A stretch of 32,165 nt of DNA from assembly GCF_017115085.1 (NCBI RefSeq), contig NZ_JABXKJ010000257.1, forward strand, positions 1 through 32,165. Reading direction: 5' to 3'. A program made the translations under genes and the position numbers. Shown one piece after another: positions 10,001 to 16,848 of the stretch. Origin of the DNA: Nostoc sp. NMS7. GTDB lineage: Bacteria > Cyanobacteriota > Cyanobacteriia > Cyanobacteriales > Nostocaceae. How positions within the stretch are numbered: position 1 is the stretch's first letter; each line of letters starts with the position of its first letter. The notes beneath the pieces are model-generated. The model was given only the letters and a program-made list of their open reading frames with translations. It was not told the DNA's origin and did not search any database.

Positions 10001-10191
10001 GCAACTGATGCTGCCATCGTTTCCGGGCTGGCTCCCGGTCGGGCGGCACTTACCTGAATTGTGGGATAATCCACACTTGGTAAATCGCTGATTGGCAGCA
10101 AACGATAACTCATGAAACCGAAGATTAAAATCGCCGCCATCACCAGAGTCGTCATGATCGGGCGGCGGATAAATGGCTCTGAGAGGTTCAT
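7069..10191 (-). CDS. RND efflux pump inner-membrane subunit (AcrB/MdtB-like, HAE1 type)
   Basis: This is a 1040-residue full-length RND protein. It starts MNLSEPFIRRPIMTTLVMAA and carries the helix-4 pair Asp401-Asp402 (LSVGFVVDDAIVMLENIVRH) and the helix-10 Lys (GIVKKNGIMMVDFAIEAQ). A Gly/Ala/Ser-rich stretch (GASGSGGGAAVAANSG) lies in the second periplasmic region where the protein at 2532-5669 has only a short GPNGSVNGG; it may be a flexible surface loop. The start codon overlaps the stop of the adaptor gene by four bases (ATGA, 10188-10191), the classic arrangement for translational coupling, so adaptor and pump should be made together. It should act as a proton-driven exporter of amphiphilic compounds in the plasma membrane. 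It may form homotrimers or mixed trimers with its relative downstream. Confidence 0.94.
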   Translation of the reverse strand: MNLSEPFIRRPIMTTLVMAAILIFGFMSYRLLPISDLPSVDYPTIQVSAARPGASPETMAASVARPLEKQFSSIAGLDSLNSTSTLGQTQITLQFNLSRNIDDAAQDVQAAISGASGQIATDLPNPPTYSKVNPADQPILYLYLDSPTLPLSQVDNYAETYLAQKLSTINGVAQVAVYGSQKYAARIQLDPQQLATRQIGLDQVATAIQQGNVDLPTGSLSGNHKNFTVQTNGQLQDAAAYRQLIVSYKDGMPIYLNQLGRIIDSVENDKLASWYNNTRAIILTIQRQPGTNTVQVVDTIKKLLPNLRQQIPASVEIGILYDASQSIRDSVDDVRFTLILTIALVILVIFLFLRNLSATVIPSLALPVSLIGTFAVMYLLQYSLDNLSLMALTLSVGFVVDDAIVMLENIVRHMEMGERPLEAALNGSREIGFTILSMTLSLVAVFIPMLFMSGVLGRLFHEFAVTIAVAILVSGFVSLSLTPMLCSRFLRPVDHAHQSRLYQASEYVFDRFLALYDWSLKKVLKYHRTTMILSGFLLLVTVGLLVIVPKGFIPSEDTGQITGITQAAQDASFDNLVQHQQTVANLIRQDPNVDAVNSNIGAGASGSGGGAAVAANSGSLFIRLKPRSQRQLSADEIVQNLRTKLATVPGIQVFLQNPPAIPIGAQQSTGLYQLALQSSDVKPLQEYVPQLVIKMKTLTELQDVNSDLQFASKIQIDIDRDKASTYGITADQIESTLRSAYGSYQVSTIYAATNEYQVILELAPQYQEDINALLTLYINSSTGVAVPLKTFAKLSQGVSPLMVNHNGRMNAATISFNLAPGVSLGNANEEIEKLINQVIPASITTNFQGASQVFQSSLPSLGLLLAIAVLVIYLILGVLYEDFIHPITILSGLPSAGFGALLTLIIFHVELNVYSFIGIILLVGIVKKNGIMMVDFAIEAQRNEGKKPSEAIYQACLVRFRPIMMTTMAALMGTLPIAIGFGAGSESRRPLGIAVVGGLVFSQILTLYLTPVFFIYMESWRKKLSQVKFRRVFSFSGGRS

Positions 10192-11699
10192 GATTCACCT
10201 CCGCCGGAATTCGAGGAATTATTTCTTTTTGACTTCTCTACATTTGAGTTATTGCCGGCTGTTTTGATGCGGATTTTGCTACCGGAAACGAGATTAGCTT
10301 GACCATCGGTGACAATTTTATCGCCTGGTTGCGGTCCTTTCTGAACCACATCTAGCCCATCAATGCTGCTGCTAACTGTAACTGGAACATTTTCCACCGT
10401 CATGTCGGGCTTAACTACAAAAACAAACTGTCCATCCGGGCCATTCTGTACGGCTTGCGAGGGAACAACCGTTGCATTCGGTTCTTCGGTCAGCGTCAGC
10501 GTTGCATTCACAAATTGACCGGGAAATAAATGTCCTTGCGTGTTGTCAAAGTCGCCAATCAGTTGAATTGTCCCCGTGGTGTTATCAACCGTATTATTGA
10601 CAAATGACAAAGTACCTGGTATTGGATGAGCTTGATTATCCGGGAACGTCACATCTACCTTCAGCTTGCCATTCTGCATATACTTTTGTACCTGGGGCAG
10701 ATTTGTTTCGGGAATGGAAAAAGCAACTTGAATCGGGCGAATTTGGGTGAGGGTAACAAGTGGAGTCGTGCTGTTAGCTTGCACCACATTGCCCTGAGTC
10801 ACCAAAATATTGCCTGCGCGACCATCAATCGGGGCATAAATTTTGGCGTAAGATAATTGCACTTTGGTATTGTCCAATGCTCCTTGGTCGGAACTGACAA
10901 CAGCTTGAGCATTAGCGATCGCAGCTTGATCGCCCTTGACAACAGCTTGAGCATTAGTCAGCGCCACTTGATCGCTTTTCAAAACAGCTTGAGCATTAGC
11001 GATCGCTTCTCGATCTGCTTGCAGGGTTGCTGTAGCTGATTTACTGTTAGAAACGTATTGCTGTGCTTGATCTAAACTAATCGCGCCCTTCTTATACAAT
11101 GCACCATAGCGATCGCTCTGTCCTTTGGCAAAATCTGCTTGTGCTTGATCCTTGGCCAAAGTTGCTTGGGCTTGTCGCACCAAGGCTAGGTCTTTGATTA
11201 AAGTCGCCCTAGCTTGGTCTACCTGACCCAAGTCTCTAGTTAATGCAGCTCTTGCTTGTTGTACCGAAGCTTGGTCTTTAGCGACAGTTCCTTGAGCTTG
11301 CTGGATTGCAGCAGCTTGCGATCGGTCATCCAGGGTAAACAAAAGTTGTCCCTTTTTCACATCTTGACCTTTCTTGAAATAAACTCCAATGATCCGTCCA
11401 CTGGCTTCGGGCGTAATCGATACCGTAGAACCCGATTGCACATTGCCGATCGCCTGCAATTGGATCGGAACCGTTTTTTGTGTCACCATTGCCACGGTTA
11501 CAGGTGTGACTTGCTGCTTATTACGGCCAGCTTTTCCCGTTTTTTCTGTCTTGGCTGCACCCGCATGGATACCAAAAACAACTAGTCCAGCCAGCAAGAT
11601 CACGCCCAAAATTACCCAAGTAATCTTTTTTGGCGATCGCGGGAGCTTCGGTTCCATACTCTTCTCGGTTAAACTCTCGTTAGAAATTTCATGGATCAT
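10188..11699 (-). CDS. RND membrane fusion protein (AcrA/MdtA/HlyD-type periplasmic adaptor)
   Basis: Links the RND pump to an outer-membrane channel. I start it at the ATG at 11699, which follows GGAGG at 11705-11709 with five bases between; an upstream TTG at 11711 overlaps that site and is less likely. One membrane helix lies at about residues 27-45. A lipoyl/barrel-sandwich half follows (STVSITPEASGRIIGVYFKK), then a coiled-coil hairpin at about 130-285, then the second lipoyl half (YAPIDGRAGNILVTQGNVV) and a beta-barrel. The hairpin tip SDRYGALYKKGAISLDQ fits the R-x2-L-x6-S channel-docking motif. The coiled coil is built from 14-residue repeats of the form AQAVxKxDQxAxxN. The gene overlaps the RND gene by four bases. 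No channel gene is in the window, so the channel must be encoded elsewhere. Confidence 0.94.
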   Translation of the reverse strand: MIHEISNESLTEKSMEPKLPRSPKKITWVILGVILLAGLVVFGIHAGAAKTEKTGKAGRNKQQVTPVTVAMVTQKTVPIQLQAIGNVQSGSTVSITPEASGRIIGVYFKKGQDVKKGQLLFTLDDRSQAAAIQQAQGTVAKDQASVQQARAALTRDLGQVDQARATLIKDLALVRQAQATLAKDQAQADFAKGQSDRYGALYKKGAISLDQAQQYVSNSKSATATLQADREAIANAQAVLKSDQVALTNAQAVVKGDQAAIANAQAVVSSDQGALDNTKVQLSYAKIYAPIDGRAGNILVTQGNVVQANSTTPLVTLTQIRPIQVAFSIPETNLPQVQKYMQNGKLKVDVTFPDNQAHPIPGTLSFVNNTVDNTTGTIQLIGDFDNTQGHLFPGQFVNATLTLTEEPNATVVPSQAVQNGPDGQFVFVVKPDMTVENVPVTVSSSIDGLDVVQKGPQPGDKIVTDGQANLVSGSKIRIKTAGNNSNVEKSKRNNSSNSGGGES

Positions 11700-11787
11700 C
11701 AGAACCTCCAATGGATTTTAGTTGATGAAAAACAGCCAAATCCTTTACTCCCGCTTCTACCAATTTGATTTGCGATCGCTATACTTA

Positions 11788-11880
11788 CAGCACTTACCCA
11801 AAAAAGTTCTGAAGTAGTGGTAATTCATGAATTACCACTACGATAAATCAGGTTTTTGAGACAATTTTGCGTAAGTTCTG
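11788..11880. repeat. MITE-like element with central 28-bp palindrome
   Basis: The outer ends are imperfect inverted repeats: cagcacttacccaaaa at 11788 and, on the other strand, cagaacttacgcaaaa ending at 11880. In the middle is a perfect 28-bp palindrome (11814-11841; half-site gtagtggtaattca). The element has no coding capacity. It lies between the adaptor start and the protease stop, ending two bases before the protease stop codon, so it forms the whole spacer upstream of the efflux genes and could terminate or attenuate readthrough. Confidence 0.65.
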
Positions 11881-11882
11881 AC

Positions 11883-13163
11883 TTATTTTCCACGCTTTAA
11901 ACTTAGATGATTAGCCTCAGACTGAATCAATTTATTCAGGTCAGCAACGGCGCTAGCATACTGAGGATCAGCTAATGTCCCCAAGGTTCGATTCTGCACT
12001 AATGCTTTCTGTTGTGCCTCGGTTAATTCCACAGTAATATCTGGTGCAATACCGACATGATTGATATCTCGACCTTTTGGTGTGTAGTATTTGGCGATCG
12101 TTAGTTTCAGCGCCGAACCATCTCCCAGTGGTTCTACGGATTGAACTAAACCTTTGCCGAAGGTGCGAGTCCCGACTAACCGGGCGCGATTGTCATCTTG
12201 CAGCGCTCCCGACAGAATTTCGCTGGCGCTAGCAGATCCTTTATCCACCAGTATGACTAAGGGTTTATCGGTGAGAGGATGTCCCGTCGCATTGTAGCTA
12301 TCTTTAACTTTGTCTCGATTTACCAAAGAGACGATCGCCCCTTGCTTCAACCACATACTGGCAATTTGCAAACTCGCATCCAGCAGTCCACCTGGATCGG
12401 AACGCAGATCCAAAACGTAGCCCTGCACCTGCTGTTTTTCTAATGCTTGAATTGCCCGATGCATCTCTACGGCGGCCGTTTGGGTAAACTCTGGCAAAGT
12501 AATGTAACCAATCTTACCTGCTGTCGTTGTTCGCGTATTGTAAGTTACAGGATGAATCGCAATATTTGCGCGGGTAAGTTTGAAAATTTGCGATTTATTG
12601 CCCCGTTGAATCGTGAGTACTACCTTGGTTCCCACCGGGCCGAGAATCCGCTTAACGGCATCCTCAATTTTCATTCCCTGAGTTCTTTCACCGTTAATCT
12701 GGATAATTACATCGTCGGGCAAAATACCCGCTTTAAAAGCAGGCGTTCCTTGAATGGGGGCGATAACAGTTAAGGCTTTAGTTTTCTCATTCTCTCCCAG
12801 TTGCAGCCCGACACCACTGAGATTGCCAGAAAGGTCGTTATTTAGAGCTTGGTATTCATCGGGGTCGAAAAACACTGTGTAGCGATCGCCTAATTTAGCC
12901 ACCATTTCTTGAATCGCCCCATAAGCCTGTTTCTTGGAACTATAGGAGCGATTAATATATTGCTGGCGAATTGCGTTCCAATCTTGATGGTTAAAGCTGA
13001 CATCAACATAATTTTTATCGAGGATTTGCCACACCTGATCCACAAGTTTTTGGGGGGCAGCTTGGGGTTTTCCTAAAGCTTTGGAAGCGTAGAAACTACT
13101 TCCTGTCAGGATTGCTGCTATAACGGCGAGTTCTATCTTAATGAGCAATTTTTGCTTGAACAT
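11883..13163 (-). CDS. C-terminal processing peptidase (S41 family, PDZ-containing)
   Basis: The 426 residues have an N-terminal signal/anchor helix (about 8-28), so the protein acts outside the plasma membrane (periplasm or thylakoid lumen). A PDZ domain spans about 115-190 (GVGLQLGENEKTKALTVIAP, then GILPDDVIIQINGE). The S41 domain follows, with LDLRSDPGGLL and the catalytic pair Ser312 (KGSASASEI) and Lys337 (TFGKGLVQ), 25 residues apart as in E. coli Tsp. The family cuts C-terminal tails of exported proteins. Cyanobacteria have several paralogues, one of which (CtpA) matures photosystem II D1; I cannot say which this is, so no symbol is given. It lies downstream of the Spy-like lipoprotein gene on the same strand, which suggests envelope protein quality control. 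Confidence 0.93.
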   Translation of the reverse strand: MFKQKLLIKIELAVIAAILTGSSFYASKALGKPQAAPQKLVDQVWQILDKNYVDVSFNHQDWNAIRQQYINRSYSSKKQAYGAIQEMVAKLGDRYTVFFDPDEYQALNNDLSGNLSGVGLQLGENEKTKALTVIAPIQGTPAFKAGILPDDVIIQINGERTQGMKIEDAVKRILGPVGTKVVLTIQRGNKSQIFKLTRANIAIHPVTYNTRTTTAGKIGYITLPEFTQTAAVEMHRAIQALEKQQVQGYVLDLRSDPGGLLDASLQIASMWLKQGAIVSLVNRDKVKDSYNATGHPLTDKPLVILVDKGSASASEILSGALQDDNRARLVGTRTFGKGLVQSVEPLGDGSALKLTIAKYYTPKGRDINHVGIAPDITVELTEAQQKALVQNRTLGTLADPQYASAVADLNKLIQSEANHLSLKRGK

Positions 13164-13199
13164 ACTTTAGCTATTGAAGAAGAATATAGAATACAATCA

Positions 13200-13270
13200 C
13201 TGGGGGAATGAATACCCCCAGTCGTACATAATTCATGGCTTTCGTGTGACGACTGATTCCTGAATTATGT
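13200..13270. repeat. Cluster of inverted repeats between lipoprotein and protease genes
   Basis: A 7-bp stem (ctggggg 13200-13206 with cccccag 13215-13221) is followed by cagtcgt...acgactg, and by a 10-bp inverted repeat acataattca (13226-13235) with tgaattatgt (13261-13270). There is no T-tract after the stems, so this is not a typical terminator. It could be a small repeat element or an mRNA processing/stability structure in the spacer. Confidence 0.5.
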
Positions 13271-13295
13271 TTTGCTAAAACTACTAGGAATTATT

Positions 13296-13658
13296 TTAAG
13301 ATTGTCCTGAACGGTGGGGATAGGCAGTCTTAAAAATCTCTTGAATTTTAGTCTTTTGTTCAGCCGTAAGATTCAGGCTCAATACTGCTTTACGCATTTT
13401 TTCACCTTGTTGCAATTTCGCTGACAATTGCTTTACCTGATCTGGGGTTAAAACTGCCTCAACTTGCTTGCGAACTGCTTCACGCTTCTCGGCGCGTCCT
13501 GGCGTATTCGATGCCGGAGAGTTTGTTGTATCAGATACCTTTGTCCCAGAGTCGTCCCCTTGAGACACATCTGGAGACTTAGAACCGGTGCAACCTGTGA
13601 TTCCTCCAATGAGGATAGTTGCAAGTAGAATTGGTAAAATTATCTGTTTTTTAATCAT
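13296..13658 (-). CDS. Spy/CpxP-like small lipoprotein with LTxxQ motif
   Basis: I start at the ATG at 13658 (MIKKQIILPILLATILIGG), because a signal peptide begins there and a purine-rich stretch (aagagaagcaa) precedes it; an upstream frame extension would only add a charged tail. The product has 120 residues. The lipobox ITGC predicts lipidation of Cys23. A Ser/Thr/Pro/Gly linker follows, then two helical motifs of the LTxxQ type: VLTPDQVKQLSAKLQQGEKM and LNLTAEQKTKIQEIFKTAY. LTxxQ motifs mark Spy, CpxP and ZraP, periplasmic chaperones or sensors of envelope stress. The gene starts about 0.4 kb from, and divergent to, a two-component system and lies upstream of a Ctp protease and efflux genes, which fits an envelope-stress role (inference). 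Confidence 0.75.
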   Translation of the reverse strand: MIKKQIILPILLATILIGGITGCTGSKSPDVSQGDDSGTKVSDTTNSPASNTPGRAEKREAVRKQVEAVLTPDQVKQLSAKLQQGEKMRKAVLSLNLTAEQKTKIQEIFKTAYPHRSGQS

Positions 13659-14074
13659 TTGCTTCTCTTTTTTTGTTGTATGTAATACCACAGTGATGGC
13701 TCAATTTCGCTTTATGACTGTTTGAAAAGTTGCTGATTTACTTACACCAGCTAATCTTAAAAGTTGGGATGGGTTTGTGCATGAGCTAGAATTCCTAACC
13801 TTACCAGTAAAAAAGTACTCAAGTTATTGTGACTTTTTTCCTAACTTAGAAATAGTTAATCAGTCGAAACGGCTCTATCGTTACTAGAGACAGATTCGTT
13901 ATATAAGAAGTTGTTTAACTAATTCGGTAGGTTTAAGTAGAACGGCAACAAGTAAGCCGCAAGTATGTAAGTCTTGTTCCAAATCCCCGTTACAAAACTG
14001 TACTTCCGACTTCCGACCCTTCGGCGTAGCTCAGGGCATCGCTTCCGACTTCTTTAATATTTCCCGATAAAATT
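13659..14074. promoter_or_regulatory. Divergent intergenic region between lipoprotein and sensor kinase genes
   Basis: About 416 bp with no gene I can support. It must hold promoters for both directions and is the natural place for binding of the response regulator at 15349-15993. I could not pick reliable -35/-10 boxes. Near the kinase start (14004-14061) are two copies of cttccgactt flanking an imperfect palindrome (cccttcggcgtagctcaggg), of the repeat type common between Nostoc genes. Confidence 0.4.
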
Positions 14075-15346
14075 ATGAAAATACCTATGGTTTTGCCACA
14101 AAGTCCATTGAGTTGGAACAGTTCTATGGTTCGCTTTACCTACCCATCGTTCCGTCTGTTGCTTTACCTAGAGTGGCTGTTATTAGCCACGGCAGTATTC
14201 ATGGAAGTTCTGCTGCCGTTTCAGTTGTCCTGGTGGTTGCTGCTACGAGTTTTCGCGATCGCCACCTTCAGCTTAATCGGCTTGAGACTTCCAATGGTGA
14301 AGCTGGAAACAAAATTACTTTATACAACCCTGGAATTCGTTTTAATTTTGCTGCCAGCGACTGAACATATTTTATCTCCTCGCTCAGTTTTCCTGCTGTG
14401 TCTGGTACTGGTGATGCGGAGTTGTCTGATATTTAAGCAATCGGGACAGTTGATTGTCTTGGGTTTATCTCTGTTTTCTTATACAACAGTGCTTTTGTCA
14501 AGACCGATTGCACCTGAGAATTTTATGCGAGATAAGGTGATTGCCATGTCCTGGGATTGGCGATTAAGTAATATTTTATTGTTTGGCTTAACGTTAGTAT
14601 TCGCTTTATTATTAATTAATGCCCTGCTTGCAGAGCGCCAAAGTCGAGAGCAGTTAGAAATTGCCCATCAGCAATTAGAGATGATCAATCAACAACTGTG
14701 CCAGTATGCGCTACGGATTGAAGATCAGGCAACCTTGCAGGAACGCAACCGAATTGCCCGCGAAATTCATGATGGGTTGGGACACACTCTCGCCGCCCAA
14801 ACCATTCAGATTAATAACACCCTGTTGTTCTGGCAATCAAATAATGACAAAGCATTGACATTTCTCAAACAGGCAAAGCAACAGGGGGCTGAGGCGCTGC
14901 TAGAAATTCGGCGATCGCTTTCTGTTTTGCGTTCAAATCCTTTGCAAGGGCAATCTCTCAAATCAGCGATTGAAAAGCTGCTGACAGATTTTCAGCAAAC
15001 CACAGGTATTGAACCGTCCTGTAAAATTGATCTCCCGCAGACTTTACCAACAGAAGTAAACACAGCGCTTTACCGCATTGTGCAAGAATCGTTGACAAAT
15101 ATTTGCAAACATGCTCAGGCGACGAGTGTCAGCGTGGGACTACTGGTTCACGCTGGAATGATTCATCTGTCAATTGAAGATAATGGAAAAGGGTTTAATC
15201 CCACTCAAAATACAACTGGGTTTGGATTACAAGGAATGCGAGAACGCGCGGTTGCACTAGGCGCTCAATTGAATCTCCACAGTCAACTGGGAACAGGTTG
15301 TTGTATTTCTGTTTCTTTGCCACTATCAAAGCTGTTGGTATTTTAA
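14075..15346 (+). CDS. Membrane sensor histidine kinase, HisKA_3 (NarL/DegS/LiaS) type
   Basis: The 423 residues begin with five or six hydrophobic helices (about residues 25-185) and no large periplasmic domain. This suggests sensing within or at the membrane, as in intramembrane or LiaS/DesK-like kinases. A short coiled coil (188-215) leads to the dimerisation/phosphoacceptor helix LQERNRIAREIHDGLGHTLA with His232. The HATPase domain has the N-box (YRIVQESLTNICKHA, Asn342), G1 (EDNGKGF, Asp369) and G2 (GFGLQGM). The stop is two bases before the start of the regulator gene, so the pair forms an operon. It diverges from the Spy-like/Ctp/RND genes. The stimulus is unknown; envelope or lipid stress is inferred from the neighbours. 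Confidence 0.92.
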   Translation: MKIPMVLPQSPLSWNSSMVRFTYPSFRLLLYLEWLLLATAVFMEVLLPFQLSWWLLLRVFAIATFSLIGLRLPMVKLETKLLYTTLEFVLILLPATEHILSPRSVFLLCLVLVMRSCLIFKQSGQLIVLGLSLFSYTTVLLSRPIAPENFMRDKVIAMSWDWRLSNILLFGLTLVFALLLINALLAERQSREQLEIAHQQLEMINQQLCQYALRIEDQATLQERNRIAREIHDGLGHTLAAQTIQINNTLLFWQSNNDKALTFLKQAKQQGAEALLEIRRSLSVLRSNPLQGQSLKSAIEKLLTDFQQTTGIEPSCKIDLPQTLPTEVNTALYRIVQESLTNICKHAQATSVSVGLLVHAGMIHLSIEDNGKGFNPTQNTTGFGLQGMRERAVALGAQLNLHSQLGTGCCISVSLPLSKLLVF

Positions 15347-15348
15347 CT

Positions 15349-15993
15349 ATGATTCGGATTTTATTAGTTGACGATCAACATCTGATTCGCCAGGGACTTA
15401 AGAGTATGCTTGAGTCGAATGCAGAAATGCAGGTAATCGGTGAGGCGGAGAATGGGCAACGGGCACTCGAACAGATTGGCGCACTACAACCCGATATTGT
15501 GCTAATGGATATCAGGATGCCCGTAATGGATGGAGTTGCGGCAACAAAGGCGATCGCTCAAGATTATCCTGAGATTAAGGTTCTCGTCCTCACCACCTTC
15601 GATGATGATGAGTATGTTTCCCAGGCGATGCGGCTGGGTGCAAAGGGCTATTTGCTCAAAGACACCGAACCAGATGAACTCATGTTAGCAATTCGCTCCG
15701 TCTATAAGGGACAAACCCTACTCGGCCCGGGATTGTTTGAGAAAGCACTCATGCCGATTGCCGCACCTGTGCCGTCTGTGGAACCCCGTCCAGAATTGGC
15801 GCAACTTACACCCAGAGAATTAGATGTATTGCGGTTAATTGCTTGTGGAGCGAATAACCGGGAAATTGCCGAATCGCTGTTTCTTTCAGAAAATACCGTT
15901 AAGAATTATGTTACCAATATTTTGAGTCGGTTGAATTTGCGCGATCGCACTCAAGCCGCTTTGTTTGCCCATTCGTTGTTTGGTGGATTGTGA
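15349..15993 (+). CDS. NarL/FixJ-family response regulator
   Basis: I start at the ATG at 15349 (MIRILLVDDQHLIRQGLKSM); a TTG-initiated extension upstream would overlap the kinase gene and precede the receiver fold. The receiver domain has Asp8-Asp9, phosphoacceptor Asp54 (VLMDIRMPVMDG), Thr82 and Lys104. The C-terminal LuxR-type helix-turn-helix (about 150-205) reads LTPRELDVLRLIACGANNRE, then FLSENTVKNYVTNILSRL. It should be phosphorylated by the kinase encoded two bases upstream and then bind DNA as a dimer. Its targets are not visible from sequence; the divergent region at 13659-14074 is the first candidate. Confidence 0.95.
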   Translation: MIRILLVDDQHLIRQGLKSMLESNAEMQVIGEAENGQRALEQIGALQPDIVLMDIRMPVMDGVAATKAIAQDYPEIKVLVLTTFDDDEYVSQAMRLGAKGYLLKDTEPDELMLAIRSVYKGQTLLGPGLFEKALMPIAAPVPSVEPRPELAQLTPRELDVLRLIACGANNREIAESLFLSENTVKNYVTNILSRLNLRDRTQAALFAHSLFGGL

Positions 15994-16005
15994 ATCAGAT
16001 GATTT

Positions 16006-16662
16006 TCATGAAACACCAGGCTGATCAGCAGTTTTGATCTCTCGCATGATTCGTTCGACTTGGTTAACTTTTTCATCTCTATTCTGTGCCTTGAAAATAT
16101 TTAAAGCTTTCTGTAAAGAAGATAAAGCCTCGTCTCGTTTATTTGTTTGCCACAATCCCAGTGCAAAATTAGTCAGGGCTTCGCCATAATTGGGATTAAT
16201 TTCTAAAGCTTTTTGATATTCAGTAATAGCTTCTTGCCAGCGACTTTGGCTAGCATAAACAATACCGATTGCATTGTAAGCTAAAGCGTATTTTGGCTGG
16301 AGGCGAATCGCTTCTCGATAAGAGCTAATTGCTTCTTCTGGTTTCTTTTGCCGAAAAAGCACGTTTCCCAGTTGAAAGTGTGCGAAAGCGTCTTCTGGGG
16401 ATTTTTTAATGAATTTGCGTAAATTTTCCTCAGCACCTGTCAAGTCTCCCTGATTAAATAAAGCATTGGCTTGTTGCAGGAGTTGCGATCGCTCTGGTGT
16501 ATCTGTGTTTGAAGACTGTGCTAGTTTTTGTGGTTGCAAAGAAACTTTTGCCGGAACTGCTAACACTAATGGTGATAGACCGATTACAGTTATGATACTC
16601 AGCGTCATGCCGCTAAAAAATTGAACAAAAGCTGATTTAGGTTTGCTCTTCAGCTTCATCAT
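16006..16662 (-). CDS. Exported TPR-repeat protein
   Basis: I choose an ATG start at 16662 because GAGG lies eight bases upstream; a TTG two codons earlier overlaps that region. The product is about 218 residues, with a basic N-terminus and a hydrophobic segment (FFSGMTLSIITVIGLSPLVL) ending in VLAVPA, a likely signal peptide, so the protein is probably periplasmic or membrane-tethered. Four tetratricopeptide repeats follow: LLQQANALFNQGDLTGAEEN, AFAHFQLGNVLFRQKKPEEA, ALAYNAIGIVYASQSRWQEA and GEALTNFALGLWQTNKRDEA. TPRs bind proteins; the partner is unknown. The gene is convergent with the response regulator gene and divergent from the LD-carboxypeptidase gene. Confidence 0.85.
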   Translation of the reverse strand: MMKLKSKPKSAFVQFFSGMTLSIITVIGLSPLVLAVPAKVSLQPQKLAQSSNTDTPERSQLLQQANALFNQGDLTGAEENLRKFIKKSPEDAFAHFQLGNVLFRQKKPEEAISSYREAIRLQPKYALAYNAIGIVYASQSRWQEAITEYQKALEINPNYGEALTNFALGLWQTNKRDEALSSLQKALNIFKAQNRDEKVNQVERIMREIKTADQPGVS

Positions 16663-16763
16663 CCTCAATGCCTCAATAAGGTTCTGATCTTCATGATAAA
16701 ATATGAGCGCGTTAAGGTGACAATGTGAATCTTACAGCTATTTTCAGGTAAATAGACCACGCG

Positions 16764-16792
16764 GTAGGGGCACAGCAATGCTGTGCCCCTAC
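16764..16792. repeat. 29-bp palindrome (14-bp arms)
   Basis: gtaggggcacagca and its exact reverse complement flank a single central base. This hairpin repeat is of the type scattered widely through Nostoc-like genomes. It lies in the divergent spacer between the TPR gene and the LD-carboxypeptidase gene, so it may sit in the 5' leader of one or both transcripts. Confidence 0.8.
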
Positions 16793-16848
16793 GACAGATG
16801 TGGTTCAAAACCATGAAAGTCTTAGTTTCGGGGATGTTCTGATGAATT

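Noticed and set aside
10626..11721. Several plus-strand frames opposite the adaptor gene, one with repeated SLSISDR-like residues
   Set aside because: They are antisense readings of the adaptor's 42-bp coiled-coil repeats.
13200..13221. Hairpin as intrinsic terminator of the Spy-like gene
   Set aside because: No T-tract follows the stem in either direction, so I list it only as an inverted repeat.
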